The notes under the pieces: model-generated
The model's input: the letters and a program-made list of their open reading frames with translations, nothing else
Told to the model about the DNA's origin: nothing
Database searches by the model: none
NCBI GenBank assembly: GCA_014843695.1
Contig: CM026391.1
Span: forward strand, 33,113,445 to 33,177,444
Origin: Archivesica marissinica
Taxonomy: Eukaryota; Mollusca; Bivalvia; Venerida; Vesicomyidae
Length of the DNA: 64,000 nucleotides
Direction: 5' to 3'
Translations under genes and position numbers: made by a program
Shown: positions 1 through 11,932 of the stretch, one piece after another
Position numbering within the stretch: position 1 is the stretch's first letter
How the letters are laid out: each line of letters opens with the position of its first letter

Positions 1-339
1 TAATGTCGAACCCCTCGCGGGGATGTAGAAATGTCCCTAAAAGACTTAGCTAATAGAGGTATGAATCAACATATCAAGTAATTTAATTAAAAAAGACAAC
101 GTGGGACAAATGGGGATGATGCATTCCGAATGTAAACAAGTGCGGACGATGCGTTCCGGTTGTAAACAAGTGTGTGACCGATCGACTCGGAAAGTCCTAC
201 TTTCGGTTTCGAGTTTGTTTTTTTGCAAAAAAAACACTGTTTACAGAATGAACATAAGCATACAATGTATAATGTTAGAATGTGTAGCAGCATTGCTACC
301 CATACGTATATATTGAATTTTTCAAATATCTTTTATTTC

Positions 340-2118
340 ATACGATGTAATGCTGCTTTAAGGGGCTGTGCAATGTTCTATATGTATTATGTATCTATAG
401 TTACAGGATGTTAAGGGACTAGGCAATGTTTTATATGTATTATGTATCTATAGTTACAAGACGTTACGAGGCTGGGCAATGTTCTATATGTATTATGTAT
501 CTATAGTTACAAGATGTTACGGGGCTGGGCAATTTTCTATATGTATTATGTATCTATAGTTACAAGATGTTACGGGGCTGGGCAATGTTCTATGTGTATT
601 ATGTATCTATAGTTACATCATGTTTAAGGGGCTGCGCAATGTTCTATATGTATTATGTATCTATAGTTACAAGATGTCAAGGGACTGGGCAATATTCTAT
701 ATGTATTATGTATCTATAGATACAAGATGTTAAGGGGCTGGGCAATGTTCTATATGTATTATGTATCTATAGTTACAAGATGCTTAAGGGGCTGGGTAAT
801 GTTCTATATGTATTATGTATCTATAGATACAAGATGTTATAGGGCTGGGCAATGTTCTATATGTATTATGTATCTATAGTTAAAAGATGTTTAAGGGGCT
901 GGGTAATGTTCTATATGTATTATGTATCTATAGATACAAGATGTTAAGGGGCTGGGCAATGTTCTATATGTATTATGTATCTATAGGTACAGCATGTTTA
1001 AGGGGCTGTGCAATGTTCTATATGTGTTATGTATCTATAGTTACAAGATGTGTAAGGGGCTGGGCAATGTTCTATATGTATTATGTATCTATAGTTACAA
1101 GATGTTTAAGGGGATGGGCAATGTTCTATATGTATATGTAAATATAGTAACAAGATGTGTAAGGGGCTGCGCAATGTTCTATAAGAAATATGTATCTATA
1201 GTTACAAAATGTAGAGGATGGGCAATGTTCTATGTGTATTATGTATCTATAGTTACAGCATGTTTAAGGGGCTGCGCAATGTTCTATATGTATTATGTAT
1301 CTATAGTAACAAGATGTGTAAGGGGCTGCGCAATGTTCTATAAGAAATATGTATCTATAGTTACAAAATGTTAAGGGGCTTGGCAATGTTCTATATGTAT
1401 TATGTATCTATAGATACAAGATGTTAAGGGGCTGGGCAATGTTCTATATGTATTATGTATCTATAGATACAAGATGTTAAGGGGCTGGGCAATGTTCTAT
1501 ATGTATTATGTATCTATAGTTACAGCATGTTTAAGGGGCTGCGCAATGTTATATATGTATTATGTATCTATAGTTACAAGATGTTTAAGGGACTGGGCAA
1601 TGTTCTATATGTATTATGTATCTATAAATACAGATGTTTAAGGGGATGGGCAATGTTCTATATGTATTAGTATCTATGGTTACAAGATATTTAAGGGGCT
1701 GCGCAATGTTCTATATGTATTATGTATCTATAAATACAAGATGATTAAGGGGATGGGCAATGTTCTATATGTATTATGTAACTAGAGTAACAAGATGTGT
1801 AAGGGGCTGCACAATGTTCTATAAGAAATATGTATCTATAGTTACAAAATGTTAAGAGGATGGGCAATGTTCTATATGTATTATGTATCTATAGATACAA
1901 TATGTTAAGGGGCTTGGCAATGTTCTATATGTATTATGTATCTATAGATACAAGATGTTAAGGGGCTGGGCAATGTTCTATATGTATTATGTATCTATAG
2001 TTACAGCATGTTTAAGGGGCTGAGCAATGTTCTATATGTAATATGTATCTATAGATACAAGATGTTAAGGGGCTCCGCAATGTTCTATAAATTATGCATT
2101 ATGTATCTATAATTACAT
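340..2118. repeat. 53-bp minisatellite, copy 1
   Basis: About 33 units of 53-54 bp. The conserved core is GCAATGTTCTATATGTATTA followed by TGTATCTATAG; the variable part reads TTACAAGATGTTAAGGGGCT with GGGC, GCGC or GTGC after it. Some units carry AAGAAATATG in place of TGTATTATG. Reading frames across it only reflect the repeat. Confidence 0.93.
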
Positions 2119-2724
2119 GATGTTATAGCAACATTACATCGTAATAAAGGATGTTTGGGTAAAATATAAATACTAATGTGTGTGTGTTAACAAAAATCGA
2201 AATAGTCGCTCAGAAACGATAAAATTCCAATAAATTTAAACCGTTGTATACGCGAATTTGTTTATCAACACACGAAATATCAACACATGAAATATAAAAC
2301 ACGCACTGCGCGCATGCGTGAAACAACAGAGGATGTAGAAAACAACGTATATATTTTGAACATGAAATACTATCTAGCTTCCTCTAATGTCGAACCCCTC
2401 GCGGGGATGTAGAAATGTCCCTAAAAGACTTAGCTAATAGAGGTATGAATCAACATATCAAGTAATTTAATTAAAAAAGACAACGTGGGACAAACGGGGA
2501 TGATGCATTCCGAATGTAAACAAGTGCGGACGATGCGTTCCGGTTGTAGACAAGTGTGTGACCGATCGACTCGGAAAGTCCTACTTTCGGTTTCGAGTTT
2601 GTTTTTTTGCAAAAAAAACACTGTTTACAGAATGAACATAAGCATACAATGTATAATGTTAGAATGTGTAGCAGCATTGCTACCCATACGTATATATTGA
2701 ATTTTTCAAATATCTTTTATTTCA

Positions 2725-4405
2725 TACGATGTAATGCTGCTTTAAGGGGCTGTGCAATGTTCTATATGTATTATGTATCTATAGTTACAGGATGTTAAGG
2801 GACTAGGCAATGTTTTATATGTATTATGTATCTATAGTTACAAGATGTTACGAGGCTGGGCAATGTTCTATATGTATTATGTATCTATAGTTACAAGATG
2901 TTACGGGGCTGGGCAATTTTCTATATGTATTATGTATCTATAGTTACAAGATGTTACGGGGCTGGGCAATGTTCTATGTGTATTATGTATCTATAGTTAC
3001 AGCATGTTTAAGGGGCTGCGCAATGTTCTATATGTATTATGTATCTATAGTTACAAGATGTCAAGGGACTGGGCAATGTTCTATATGTATTATGTATCTA
3101 TAGATACAAGATGTTAAGGGGCTGGGCAATGTTCTATATGTATTATGTATCTATAGTTACAAGATGTTTAAGGGGCTGGGTAATGTTCTATATGTATTAT
3201 GTATCTATAGATACAAGATGTTAAGGGGCTGGGCAATGTTCTATATGTATTATGTATCTATAGTTACAAGATGTTTAAGGGGCTGGGTAATGTTCTATAT
3301 GTATTATGTATCTATAGATACAAGATGTTAAGGGGCTGGGCAATGTTCTATATGTATTATGTATCTATAGGTACAGCATGTTTAAGGGGCTGCGCAATGT
3401 TCTATATGTGTTATGTATCTATAGTTACAAGATGTGTAAGGGGCTGGGCAATGTTCTATATGTAGTATGTATCTATAGTTACAAGATGTTTAAGGGGATG
3501 GGCAATGTTCTATATGTATTATGTAAATATAGTAACAAGATGTGTAAGGGGCTGCGCAATGTTCTATAAGAAATATGTATCTATAGTTACAAAATGTAGA
3601 GGATGGGCAATGTTCTATATGTATTATGTATCTATAGATACAAGATGTTAAGGGGCTTGGCAATGTTCTATATGTATTATGTATCTATAAATACAAGATG
3701 TTAAGGGGCTGGGCAATGTTCTATATGTATTATGTATCTATAGTTACAGCATGTTTAAGGGGCTGCGCAATGTTCTATATGTATTATGTATCTATAGTTA
3801 CAAGATGTTTAAGGGACTGGGCAATGTTCTATATGTATTATGTATCTATAAATACAGATGTTTAAGGGGATGGGCAATGTTCTATATGTATTATGTATCT
3901 ATAGATACAAGATTTTAAGGGGCTGGGCAATGTTCTATATGTATTATGTATCTATAGTTACAAGATGTTTAAGGGACTGGGCAATGTTCTATATGTATTA
4001 TGTATCTATAAATACAAGATGATTAAGGGGATGGGCAATGTTCTATATGTATTATGTAACTAGAGTAACAAGATGTGTAAGGGGCTGCACAATGTTCTAT
4101 AAGAAATATGTATCTATAGTTACAAAATGTTAAGAGGATGGGCAATGTTCTATATGTATTATGTATCTATAGATACAATATGTTAAGGGGCTTGGCAATG
4201 TTCTATATGTATTATGTATCTATAGATACAAGATGTTAAGGGGCTGGGCAATGTTCTATATGTATTATGTATCTATAGTTACAGCATGTTTAAGGGGCTG
4301 AGCAATGTTCTATATGTAATATGTATCTATAGATACAAGATGTTAAGGGGCTCCGCAATGTTCTATAAATTATGCATTATGTATCTATAGTTACATGATG
4401 TTAAA
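2725..4405. repeat. 53-bp minisatellite, copy 2
   Basis: Same unit as the array at 340-2118. The order of variant units is largely the same, so it was copied as part of the 2.3-kb block rather than grown independently. It has fewer units than copy 1. Confidence 0.93.
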
Positions 4406-5002
4406 GCAACATTACATCGTAATAAAGGATGTTTGGGTAAAATATAAATACTAATGTGTGTGTGTTAACAAAAATCGAAATAGTCGCTCAGAAACGATAA
4501 AATTCCAATAAATTTAAACCGTTGTATACGCGAATTTGTTTATCAACACACGAAATATCAACACACGAAATATAAAACACGCACTGCGCGCATGCGTGAA
4601 ACAACAGAGGATGTAGAAAACAACGTATATATTTTGAACATGAAATACTATCTAGCTTCCTCTAATGTCGAACCCCTCGCGGGGATGTAGAAATGTCCCT
4701 AAAAGACTTAGCTAATAGAGGTATGAATCAACATATCAAGTAATTTAATTAAAAAAGACAACGTGGGACAAATGGGGATGATGCATTCCGAATGTAAACA
4801 AGTGCGGACGATGCGTTCCGGTTGTAAACAAGTGTGTGACCGATCGACTCGGAAAGTCCTACTTTCGGTTTCGAGTTTGTTTTTTTGCAAAAAAAACACT
4901 GTTTACAGAATGAACATAAGCATACAATGTATAATGTTAGAATGTGTAGCAGCATTGCTACCCATACGTATATATTGAATTTTTCAAATATCTTTTATTT
5001 CA

Positions 5003-6858
5003 TACGATGTAATGCTGCTTTAAGGGGCTGTGCAATGTTCTATATGTATTATGTATCTATAGTTACAGGATGTTAAGGGACTAGGCAATGTTTTATATGT
5101 ATTATGTATCTATAGTTACAAGATGTTACGAGGCTGGGCAATGTTCTATATGTATTATGTATCTATAGTTACAAGATGTTACGGGGCTGGGCAATTTTCT
5201 ATATGTATTATGTATCTATAGTTACAAGATGTTACGGGGCTGGGCAATGTTCTATGTGTATTATGTATCTATAGTTACAGCATGTTTAAGGGGCTGCGCA
5301 ATGTTCTATATGTATTATGTATTTATAGTTACAAGATGTCAAGGGACTGGGCAATGTTCTATATGTATTATGTATCTATAGATACAAGATGTTAAGGGGC
5401 TGGGCAATGTTCTATATGTATTATGTATCTATAGTTACAAGATGTTTAAGGGGCTTGGTAATGTTCTATATGTATTATGTATCTATAGATACAAGATGTT
5501 ATAGGGCTGGGCAATGTTCTATATGTATTATGTATCTATAGTTACAAGATGTTTAAGGGGCTGGGTAATGTTCTATATGTATTATGTATCTATAGATACA
5601 AGATGTTAAGGGGCTGGGCAATGTTCTATATGTATTATGTATCTATAGGTACAGCATGTTTAAGGGGCTGTGCAATGTTCTATATGTGTTATGTATCTAT
5701 AGTTACAAGATGTGTAAGGGGCTGGGCAATGTTCTATATGTATTATGTATCTATAGTTACAAGATGTTTAAGGGGATGGGCAATGTTCTATATGTATTAT
5801 GTAAATATAGTAACAAGATGTTTAAGGGGCTGCGCAATGTTCTATAAGAAATATGTATCTATAGTTACAAAATGTAGAGGATGGGCAATGTTCTATATGT
5901 ATTATGTATCTATAAATGCAAGATGTTAAGGGGCTTGGCAATGTTCTATATGTATTATGTATCTATAGATACAAGATGTTAAGGGGCTTTGCAATGTTCT
6001 ATATGTATTATGTATCTATAGATACAATATGTTAAGAGGCTGGGCAATGTTCTATATGTATTATGTATCTATAGTTACAGCATGTTCAAGGGGCTGCGCA
6101 ATGTTCTATATGTATTAGTATCTATGGTTACAAGATATTTAAGGGGCTGTGCAATGTTCTATATGTATCTATAGTTACAAGATGTTTAAGTGACTGGGCA
6201 ATGTTCTATATGTATTATGTATCTATAGTTACAATATGTTTAAGGGACTGGGCAATGTTCTATATGTATTATGTTTCTATAAATAAAGATGTTTAAGGGG
6301 ATGAGCAATGTTCTATATGTATTATGTATCTATAGATACAAGATGTTAAGGGGCTGGGCAATGTTCTATATGTATTATGTATCTATAGTTACAGCATGTT
6401 TAAGGGGCTGCGCAATGTTCTATATGTATTATGTATCTATAGTTACAAGATGTTTAAGGGACTGGGCAATGTTCTATATGTATTATGTTTCTATAAATAC
6501 AGATGTTTAAGGGGATGAGCAATGTTCTATATGTATTATGTATCTATAGATACAAGATGTTAAGAGGCTGGGCAATGTTCTATATGTATTATGTATCTAT
6601 AGTTACAGCATGTTTAAGGGGCTGCGCAATGTTCTATATGTATTAGTATCTATGGTTACAAGATATTTAAGGGGCTGCGCAATGTTCTATATGTATTATG
6701 TATCTATAGTTACAAGATGTTTAAGGGACTGGGCAATGTTCTATATGTATTATGTATCTATAGTTACAAGATGTTACGTGGCTGGGTAATGTTCTATATG
6801 TATTATGTATCTATAGATACAAGATGTTAAGGGGCTGAGCAATGTTCTATATGTATTA
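5003..6858. repeat. 53-bp minisatellite, copy 3, interrupted by a transposon
   Basis: Same 53-bp unit. The array breaks inside a unit at ...ATATGTATTA (6858) and resumes at 11368 with TATTATGTATCTATAGTTAC, which restores the unit. This is direct evidence that the 4.5-kb segment between is an insertion. The 3' part of this copy differs in unit order from copies 1 and 2. Confidence 0.9.
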
Positions 6859-7430
6859 GACTGGTGGGATTTCAGAAAAAAGGCCCTGCATAAGGTTCTA
6901 GGGGCATTTTGGGGTAAAAGTTGGGAACCGGACTTCTTAACATATTTCAGGCATGCCGAATCCGATAAATCCGGTTCCCAAGCAAATTTTTGAGTTTTTG
7001 ACCATCTAATTTGCATAAACAAAATGGCCGCCAAATGGCAAATGTTGAAGCATTCTTCACGATATGTCTGTATCCAGGCAAGCTATAATGACAACTCGAG
7101 TGTCTATACCTATATTTTGAAGGGCAGGGAATATGGTTCAGACATTTCCGAAGTCATTGGTGGTGAAAAATACTCATGAATATGCAAATTAGTGGCCGCC
7201 ATTACAGAAAAGTCCGTTTTCACGAATATCTCTGTAACCGGGCAAGCTATAATGACAAATCAAGTGTCTATACCTATGTTTTGAAGGGCAGAGAATATGA
7301 TTATGACATTTCTAGAGTCATAAACAATACTCATGAATATGCAAATTAGTGACCAACATATCTGTAACCAGGCAAGCAATAAGAAAAATTCAAGTGTCTA
7401 TACCTATGTTTTGAGTACCGGGTAATCCAA
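6859..7430 (+). repeat. Left inverted terminal repeat with subterminal direct repeats
   Basis: Its reverse complement matches 10785-11367, including the segments AAAAGTTGGGAACCGGACTT and AAACAAAATGGCCGCCAAAT with a few substitutions. Inside it a module with GTGTCTATACCTAT and ACTCATGAATATGCAAATTA recurs (GTGTCTATACC near 7100, 7264 and 7394), so the end is built of direct repeats. Confidence 0.85.
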
Positions 7431-7923
7431 GGGTTTCAGAAAAGGGATTCCCCGAAAGTATTTGCAAGGGGATTCACTGAATCATGTTTCCCTTCTGATG
7501 GACCACTATGCACTATACTATAATGGAGAAAGCCTGAAGGGTCTAATTTTGATATCTTGCTTGGCACCAGTGGTTTACCGTTGAACCATGACACTGATTA
7601 TCGATTGTATTCTATAAAATTGACCTTTTTAAATTAGGGTAAGTAGGCTACTGTCAGAAATATCCCCCAGATGAGTCAAATCAAACACAACTGGCAACAT
7701 GGCAACGGGGACAAAAATCAGATGCTGAACTTCAGACGTTAGAGCCGTCAACTAGACATACGCTGATTGTGCCAGATATCATGCAGAACCTGTACAGAAC
7801 CTGTATCCTGCGAACATAAATCCTGCAACAAGTGAGCCGGTATTCGCCACACCTGTTGACAAGAAATGGTTTACGAAACCTGAAGCAGACCCTGATTGTG
7901 TAAAACAAGCGGAGGCAAAGGAT

Positions 7924-9000
7924 ATGGCGTTCTTTCTGCGACGTCAAGATTCTGACACAAAACCTTCTTGGACAGTATTCAATCAGTCGATCTCATCAGA
8001 GGAACCAGAGGAGACAGCAGTAGGATATTTGCCTATCATTCTTTCTCTGGCCCATGAATTAGATACGCTGAATACAGTTGTGAAAAGGTGCATGGCAATA
8101 TCGTCCCATTTTGGCCAGGAGTACACTGTCCTTACAGTCGACCAAGCTCTATTCTGCAAACTCATGGAACTGAAGTGGTATGTTGAAGAATACCGGGATA
8201 AATTAATCCCTCGTCTTGGTGGACTTCATACTGCGATGAACTCCCTAAAGACAATCGGAGATCACATGGCCGGTTCTGGTCTAGCTGAAGTGTGGTTGGA
8301 GTGTGGACTGCTCGGAGAGGGTGCTGTGCAGCTTGTCTTGTCAGGAAAGGCATACAGCAAGGCTATGAGAGCTCACAAACTTACCGTGCAGGCCCTGTGG
8401 CGGCTTTTGTTGCCAACATTTCTCTTGTTTGCTGCAGAATCGAACAATGAATGCTATGATGAAGTTTCTGCAATGGCAGCTGATGACAACCCCGAGAGAA
8501 TTCCTGAGCTGATAGTGTGTCTCAGGCAGGAAATGTTTCACATAGTTCTGAAATATTTCGTTGCTAGTAGATCGGATGATGTGAACTTCGTCTTTTGGTG
8601 GAACTACATGGACATGGTCTCGATACTGTTGCATTTCACCCGAGCACAGCGTGATGGAGTATGGGACCTTCATCTATACTCCTTCAGTCTGATGTTGCCC
8701 TACATCATGCGATATGACCACCTGAACTATGCAAGATGGGGTCCGCTGTACTTGGCCGAGATGCACCAACTTCCAGAACCTGTGCTATCAAAGTTTCAAA
8801 AGGGAAACTTTGTTATCAAGCGTTCGGCACATAAGTTCAACCAAGTAGACCCAGACCAAGCCATGGAGTGGATAAATGGTACAGGCAAGAAAGGAGGTGG
8901 AATCGTTGGCATCACAAAAACAACATCAGCTCTTACTAGATGGACCCTTTCGTATAATCATGTACGATCACCATCCTGGCAGTGGATACGTTCACAATGA
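7924..9000 (+). pseudogene. N-terminal fragment of the transposon protein
   Basis: A 358-codon open segment. It holds a helix-rich region with motifs such as GGLHTAMNSLKTIG, WNYMDMVSILLHF, LPYIMRYDHLNYARW and LYLAEMHQLPEP, which I associate with the same repeat-encoded family as the downstream CXC fragment. The last ~10 residues are out of frame: homologous coding seems to continue in the next frame from about 8970 (NEATKSRQKRDNDDEMAL, up to ~9130), then in another frame over 9130-9265. No catalytic motif is evident in this part. The start at 7924 is only the first ATG; the frame is open back to about 7755. Confidence 0.7.
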
Positions 9001-9211
9001 AGCCACCAAATCACGGCAAAAGCGAGACAACGATGATGAGATGGCATTAGTCACGGCCTTCCAGGGATTCAAGGTGCTTGCATCAGTTTCACCAGGGTCC
9101 TTGCACAACCTCGTCACGAAAGACCAGCAACGGAGGAAATCCAGGACTCGTTACTTTGTGCCAAAGACCTCGAACAGGAACAAGTGAATACATTTGTTGA
9201 GGAGAGAATGA

Positions 9212-10036
9212 TTGTACCTAAGCAAGGTGACATGCCGGATATCCCGATTCATGCGCCACAAGAGTCGTGCCAAAACGTTTGAATCCCTGTATGAAGAGGT
9301 CAAGGACAGTAAAGACAAAGACAAGAAAACTATCATAAAAGCAGATAGAAACGTCCTTCAACGCCTCGTCATTGCCTATGAGGCAGGTCGTCCTGTTGAC
9401 TTGCAAGCTGTCATGAAGCACGAGCTTCTGCCAGTTCCTATATCACTTGCCGAAATGAATGGTTCACTCCGGACTGGAAACAAGTCCGTGCTGGCAGATA
9501 CGTTAACAGAAGACATAGTATGTCCTGAAGCTATAGAAGTTCACAACTTGTCATCTTGCCTTATCATTGATGGACAAGCACTGGTGGTTGCTCTGGGAAA
9601 GCCTGAAAAAGCAGTGACCTTCGGGGACTTGGCCGACACATACGTAAGAGCAGTACTGAAGGCAGGTTCTAACTATCAACGAATAGACGTTGTGTTCGAC
9701 AGGTACAGAGAAGAGATAATCAAGGGTGCTACCAGGACACGACGCACTAAAGCAGCTCGCCCAATCAGACGGCTTGTTGAAAATCGTTATGTGCCGCTTC
9801 CAAAAAACTGGACAAACTTTCTGTCGCTTCCTGATAATAAAGTTGATCTTGCACATTTCTTGTCTTGGGAATTGTGTCTTCAGGCACCAGATGATAAGGA
9901 GATAGTAGCTGCAGGGGGATTCAGGGAGGAACTTGAAGTTAGATCTTCAAAGACAACAACCGATTTGACTCAGCTGAAAGCCACACACGAAGAAGCTGAC
10001 ACTAGGTTGGAGTTACATGTTGTGCAGTCAGTTTAA
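9212..10036 (+). pseudogene. Middle fragment of the transposon protein, up to HEEADTRL
   Basis: A 274-codon segment. The first ~18 codons are probably out of frame, because the family-like sequence begins near SRAKTFESLYEEV. It includes YEAGRPVDLQAVMKHEL, a DVVFDRY segment, a basic RTRRTKAARPIRR stretch, and ends with HEEADTRLELH at about 9985-10017. EEAD resembles the glutamate/aspartate motif of FEN1-like nuclease folds. The frame is lost right after this motif. Confidence 0.7.
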
Positions 10037-10490
10037 CACAGATGTTGTGTCATCAAGGGACACTGATTTTCTCATGCTTTTGGTTTCCAATTTCCCACGT
10101 GTTCAGTGTGAACGTCTCTGGATGCTGTCTGGTACTGCCAAGAAACGGCGATATATACCCATTGATGCAGTTTTCAGTAACCTGCCAAGAGATTCAGCTA
10201 CAAATCGTTTGCCATTTCATGCATTAACCGGGTGTGACACCACACCATACATCGCAAATCACACGAAAAGGACCGCATGGGAAGTCTTTAAAGAACACCA
10301 TCAGTTGCTCAAGGACTTAGAATCGCTGAACTCACAGAGGAGACCATTCGATCTTCAGAAACATTTCTTTGCAGAGTATACAATGTGCAAAAAACAGACT
10401 CTATTGATACGGCACAGCATATACTATTCTCTAAGACAGGGAAACCTGAAGCGATGCCCCCAACGAATGATGCTTTCCGCTATCATGTGA
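10017..10490 (+). pseudogene. Nuclease-like core fragment (RDTD and GCDT motifs)
   Basis: A 157-codon segment. RDTDFLMLLV (near 10057) and FHALTGCDTTPYI (near 10216) follow the EEAD motif of the previous fragment in the order and spacing expected for the acidic residues of a FEN1/PIN-like active site. Family-like sequence ends near FFAEYT; after about 10390 the frame is shifted, so the last ~35 codons are shadow. Confidence 0.7.
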
Positions 10491-10777
10491 TGCGAGCACA
10501 CTATCAAACAATGGTTTGGAGAAATGCTCACTGTGCTGTACCTGAGCTTCCAGCCCCCGTGGACATGGGATGGGAACGTACTGATACAGGACTAAAGCCC
10601 AAACTAATGTCATTGAGTCCCATCCCTGAAAGTTGTATGGAAGTGATTTCATGTTCATGCAAGAAACAATGCAAGACACGCCGGTGCAAATGCCGAAAAT
10701 ACAACTTACGATGCACAGCAATGTGTGCATGTGAGCAAGAGACTGATGACCAAACTCGTTGTATGAATACGGCCTAG
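10385..10777 (+). pseudogene. C-terminal fragment with a Tesmin/TSO1-like CXC cysteine cluster
   Basis: A 130-codon segment ending at a stop. After a linker (VWRNAHCAVPELPAPVDMGW) it has a cluster of eight cysteines near 10648-10735 with spacing C-x-C-x3-C-x4-C-x-C-x6-C-x3-C-x-C. This is close to the CXC (CRC) zinc-binding DNA-binding module of Tesmin/TSO1-type proteins, and likely gives DNA binding to the transposon protein (inference). The stop lies just inside the right inverted repeat. Confidence 0.75.
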
Positions 10778-10784
10778 CCGAACA

Positions 10785-11367
10785 AACATCTGCCCTTCAA
10801 AACAGGTTCTCTTGGTTTGTCAATATTGCATTTCTGGTTACGGAGATATTGGTCGAAACGGACTTTTCTGTAATGGCTGCCACTAATTTGCATATTCATG
10901 AGTATTGTTTATGACTCTAGAAATGTCCTAATCATATTCTCTGCCCTTCAAAACATAGGTATAGACACTTGATTTGTCATTATAGCTTGCCCTGTTACAG
11001 AGATATTGGTGAAAACGGACTTTTCTGTAATGGCGGCCACTAATTTGCATATTCATGAGTATTGTTCACAACCAATGACCTCAGAAATGTCTTAATCATA
11101 TTCTCTGCCCTTCAAAACATAGGTATAGACACTTGATTTGTCATTATAGCTTGCCCGGTTACAGAGATATCGCAGAGGAATGGTCCAACATTTGCCATTT
11201 GGCGGCCATTTTGTTTATGCAAATTAGGTGGTCAAAAACTCAAAATTTCACTTGGGAACCGGGTTTATCGAATTCGGCATACCTGAATTATGTTAAAAAG
11301 TCTGGTTCCCAACTTTTACCTAAAAATGCCGCTAACATTCACAATTTTCTCAAATCCCACTATACTA
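10785..11367 (-). repeat. Right inverted terminal repeat with subterminal direct repeats
   Basis: Reverse complement of the left terminal repeat with scattered substitutions. Two well-preserved subterminal modules lie about 165 bp apart (CTGCCCTTCAAAACATAGGT near 10940 and 11106) with a third, more decayed copy near 10790. Confidence 0.85.
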
Positions 11368-11400
11368 TATTATGTATCTATAGTTACAATGTGTTTTTAA

Positions 11401-11932
11401 GACTGCTATGGAAATGTGGAAAAAAATAACAGTTTTGTAGTGCTCTGACTAATTCGGTTACTTTCATATTTTGAAGTTACATTCTACATCCGTTATGTCG
11501 AATTCCGTCGAACCGAACAAAATACATCAACAAAGCGAAATTTGACATAGCGGATATTGACCATATTACCCAACATTTTGTTGCTCCATAATCAATCTTC
11601 CAAATTCTCATTGTCTGTTATAGGCATGATAAAAGAAACATTGCAGCACGTACATGTAAATAACATTTATATATGAAACTGTGATACAAAAATCACAAAT
11701 AACTGTGCATTGACATTTATATACGAAACTGTGATATAAAAATTACAAAAAATAACTGTGCATTAACAGTGTAGTAATAAACTAATACTAATACTTTTAA
11801 TCATGTCGTTTTGCACTAATTATTGACAAGCTAATATTATGATTATGAACATGTTGAATTAAAGGAATTCATTTGCAGATGGCGAAATGAACAATTGTGA
11901 AATAATTAAGGATGGCAACGAGAAGCAATTTT
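11401..11932. other. Unique AT-rich spacer
   Basis: After the last partial 53-bp unit the sequence is single-copy and AT-rich. One ~60-bp segment is imperfectly duplicated (ACATTTATATATGAAACTGT near 11666 and ACATTTATATACGAAACTGT near 11713). No coding, RNA or promoter signal could be supported. Confidence 0.7.

Larger units (their letters stand above)
1..6858. repeat. Three tandem copies of a ~2.3-kb higher-order repeat
   Basis: The same landmark (TAATGTCGAACCCCTCGCGG) occurs at 1, 2385 and 4663, giving periods of 2384 and 2278 bp; the third copy is cut at 6858 by a transposon. Each copy has a ~340-bp leader that is almost identical between copies, a 53-bp minisatellite, and (copies 1 and 2) a ~270-bp AT-rich tail containing a GCGCGCATGCG motif. 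The length difference between copies comes from gain or loss of 53-bp units. Short reading frames in the leader recur in each copy and have no recognisable protein features, so I read the block as non-coding. Confidence 0.93.
7755..10777 (+). pseudogene. Frameshifted transposon gene: FEN1/PIN-like motifs plus CXC domain
   Basis: One ancestral coding region appears to run from about 7755 (open in frame upstream of the ATG at 7924) to a stop at 10775-10777, but the reading frame changes at about 8970, 9130, 9265, 10030 and 10390. The order is: a long alpha-helical N-terminal region; a middle region leading to HEEADTRL; RDTDFLMLLV; LTGCDTTPYI; then a C-terminal cysteine cluster. The spacing of acidic motifs resembles FEN1/XPG/PIN-type nucleases (inference). 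From memory, similar multi-copy uncharacterised proteins are common in cnidarian and mollusc genomes. The frame changes could be real decay or, in part, assembly indels. Confidence 0.75.
6859..11367 (+). mobile_element. DNA transposon with long inverted terminal repeats, decayed
   Basis: A 4.5-kb insertion inside a 53-bp repeat unit. The two ends are inverted copies of each other over about 570 bp (outer motif TGGGATTT at the left, AAATCCCA at the right). The sequence TATTA flanks both sides (6854-6858 and 11368-11372) and occurs once in an uninterrupted unit, so it is a likely 5-bp target-site duplication; the exact ends are uncertain by a few bases. The interior holds a frameshifted gene with nuclease-like and CXC motifs. 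I could not assign a named superfamily. The frameshifts suggest this copy is not autonomous. Confidence 0.85.

Noticed and set aside
87..316. Small frames repeated in each 2.3-kb block (both strands)
   Set aside because: Their conservation is explained by recent block duplication; they overlap on opposite strands and have no similarity I recognise.
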